Of a stretch of DNA of 7,101 bases, positions 6,206-7,101 are shown piece after piece. The notes beneath the pieces are model-generated. The model had not been told where the DNA came from. It did no database searches and was given only the letters and a program-made list of their open reading frames with translations. Within the stretch, counting starts at the first letter, position 1; every line of letters begins with the position of its first letter. The position numbers were made by a program, and so were the translations under genes. The stretch covers positions 1 to 7,101 of the forward strand of contig CAAEAE010000184.1 of the NCBI GenBank assembly GCA_900753715.1, given 5' to 3'. The stretch is from an uncultured Roseburia sp. (GTDB taxonomy: Bacteria > Bacillota_A > Clostridia > Lachnospirales > Lachnospiraceae).

Positions 6206-6229
6206 GAAAAAGTGAACGCCTACTTTTTC
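6206..6229 (-). terminator. AU-rich hairpin at the ftsZ-like stop codon, possible terminator
   Basis: Read on the minus strand, GAAAAAGT and ACTTTTTC form a perfect 8-bp stem around an 8-nt loop, followed by AATTTTG. The hairpin overlaps the end of the reading frame: its 5' arm includes the last lysine codons and the start of the stop codon. The stem is AU-rich and the U tract imperfect, so it is a weak intrinsic terminator at best. The plus-strand reading also ends in a T-rich arm, though nothing on that strand needs terminating here. Confidence 0.4.
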
Positions 6230-7101
6230 CCTTTGATAAAATCCGGAATGATAATCGGCTTTAAAGGGATGTTGGATTCCAGTGGCTTCGGAGGAAGAAG
6301 GGAAGCCGTTGCCGGAACTTTATCCAGAGGAACGGAATACTTTGGCAGAATAGAAGGATGTTCCTTTGCAGTGGGTGTGGAAAAACCGGTCGCAATCAGA
6401 GTAACAGCAATGTCATCCGGATTTTCATCTGTTGAGACGGTTCCCCATATAATGTCAGCATTATTACCAACAATTTCCTGCACATAACTGATTGCAGTGT
6501 TCAACTCTACGAGGTTTAATCCTGCACTGCAGTTGATTAATACGTGGGACGCACCTTGCAGGTCGGTTTCTAAAAGAGGAGAGTGGATTGCTTCTTTCAT
6601 GGCATCCATAATAGCATTACGATCGTTCACATGGCTAATGCCAATGTGCCCCAATCCTTTATGACCGAGAACGGATTTCAGGTCATTGAAATCCAGATTA
6701 ATTAATCCGCAATTATTGATGATATTAGTAATCGCTTCTATCGTATTTTTTAGTACGGAATCTGCAAGCTCAAAAGCTTCCGCTACCGTCAGATTTTTAT
6801 CAGTATTTGTAAAAAGCCGGTTGTTTGGAATGACGAAGAGAGTGTCGATTTGTTCGGTTAATTTCTCAATTCCGGCTTCTGCAGATTTTTCCTTCTTGCA
6901 GCCTTCGAAGGAAAAAGGTTTTGTTACGACGGCAATGGATAAAATGTTCATTTCTTTACATAAGCGGGCTATAACAGGAGTGGCACCGGTACCGGTTCCA
7001 CCACCCATGCCGGCGGTCAGAATAGCCATGTTGCACCCGCTGAGGATCGATTTAATAGCGTCTTCACTTTCTTCAGCGGAAGCACAGCCGATCTCCGGAT
7101 T
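6220..7101 (-). CDS. FtsZ-like tubulin GTPase, 5' end outside the window
   Basis: The frame stays open to the window edge and encodes 293 C-terminal residues, beginning with NPEIG, which aligns to about residue 80 of typical FtsZ. FtsZ polymerises with GTP into the cytokinetic ring. The tubulin signature GGGTGTG lies at residues 33-39 of the fragment. VVTKPFSFEG, DTLFVIPNNRLF and the T7 catalytic loop NLDFND (135-140; both aspartates present) are also intact. SPLLET and TLIATGF mark the C-terminal domain. After a short linker of about 45 residues the tail ends IIIPDFIKGKK, resembling the conserved peptide that binds FtsA, SepF or ZapA-type partners. Divergence shows where FtsZ normally reads GxATGxxRA: here it is GISHVNDRNA. 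No division-cluster gene is seen on the downstream side, so this may be a second, accessory FtsZ; being the sole copy cannot be excluded. Confidence 0.92.
   Translation of the reverse strand, partial: NPEIGCASAEESEDAIKSILSGCNMAILTAGMGGGTGTGATPVIARLCKEMNILSIAVVTKPFSFEGCKKEKSAEAGIEKLTEQIDTLFVIPNNRLFTNTDKNLTVAEAFELADSVLKNTIEAITNIINNCGLINLDFNDLKSVLGHKGLGHIGISHVNDRNAIMDAMKEAIHSPLLETDLQGASHVLINCSAGLNLVELNTAISYVQEIVGNNADIIWGTVSTDENPDDIAVTLIATGFSTPTAKEHPSILPKYSVPLDKVPATASLLPPKPLESNIPLKPIIIPDFIKGKK

Overview
The window looks like a Bacillota (Clostridia) chromosome, probably a gut Lachnospiraceae-type organism. This rests on moderate GC, strong Shine-Dalgarno sites, clostridial-style protein sequences and tightly packed genes. 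The genus is an inference that I cannot confirm from the sequence alone.

Layout from left to right. Positions 1-296 hold a tandem array with an exact 83-bp period: three full copies and a decayed fourth. Each full copy carries a 25-codon ATG-to-TGA reading frame. Positions 327-2358 (minus strand) hold a two-component system, an OmpR-family response regulator followed by an overlapping membrane histidine kinase. A short divergent regulatory region (2359-2514) contains three copies of a TTAAGGTTG-type element spaced exactly 11 bp apart, just upstream of an extended -10 promoter. Positions 2515-4738 (plus strand) hold a three-gene ABC operon: an ATPase with a glutamate in place of the Q-loop glutamine, then two six-helix ABC-2 permeases. 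Order, sizes and motifs match the LanFEG/CprABC-type lantibiotic immunity or resistance exporters. Positions 4741-6120 (minus, convergent) encode a MATE-family efflux protein. Positions 6220-7101 (minus) hold the 3' three-quarters of a divergent FtsZ gene that runs off the window edge.

How the parts work together (inference): the kinase senses a cell-envelope-active peptide and phosphorylates the regulator. The regulator binds the 11-bp repeats and turns on the ABC operon, which clears the peptide from the membrane. No lantibiotic precursor, LanB/LanC/LanM modification enzyme or processing protease is visible, so this looks like a stand-alone resistance module rather than producer self-immunity, as far as 7.1 kb can show. 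The MATE and FtsZ genes look like separate transcription units. The least explained items are the 83-bp micro-ORF array and the FtsZ paralogue outside a cell-wall/division cluster.
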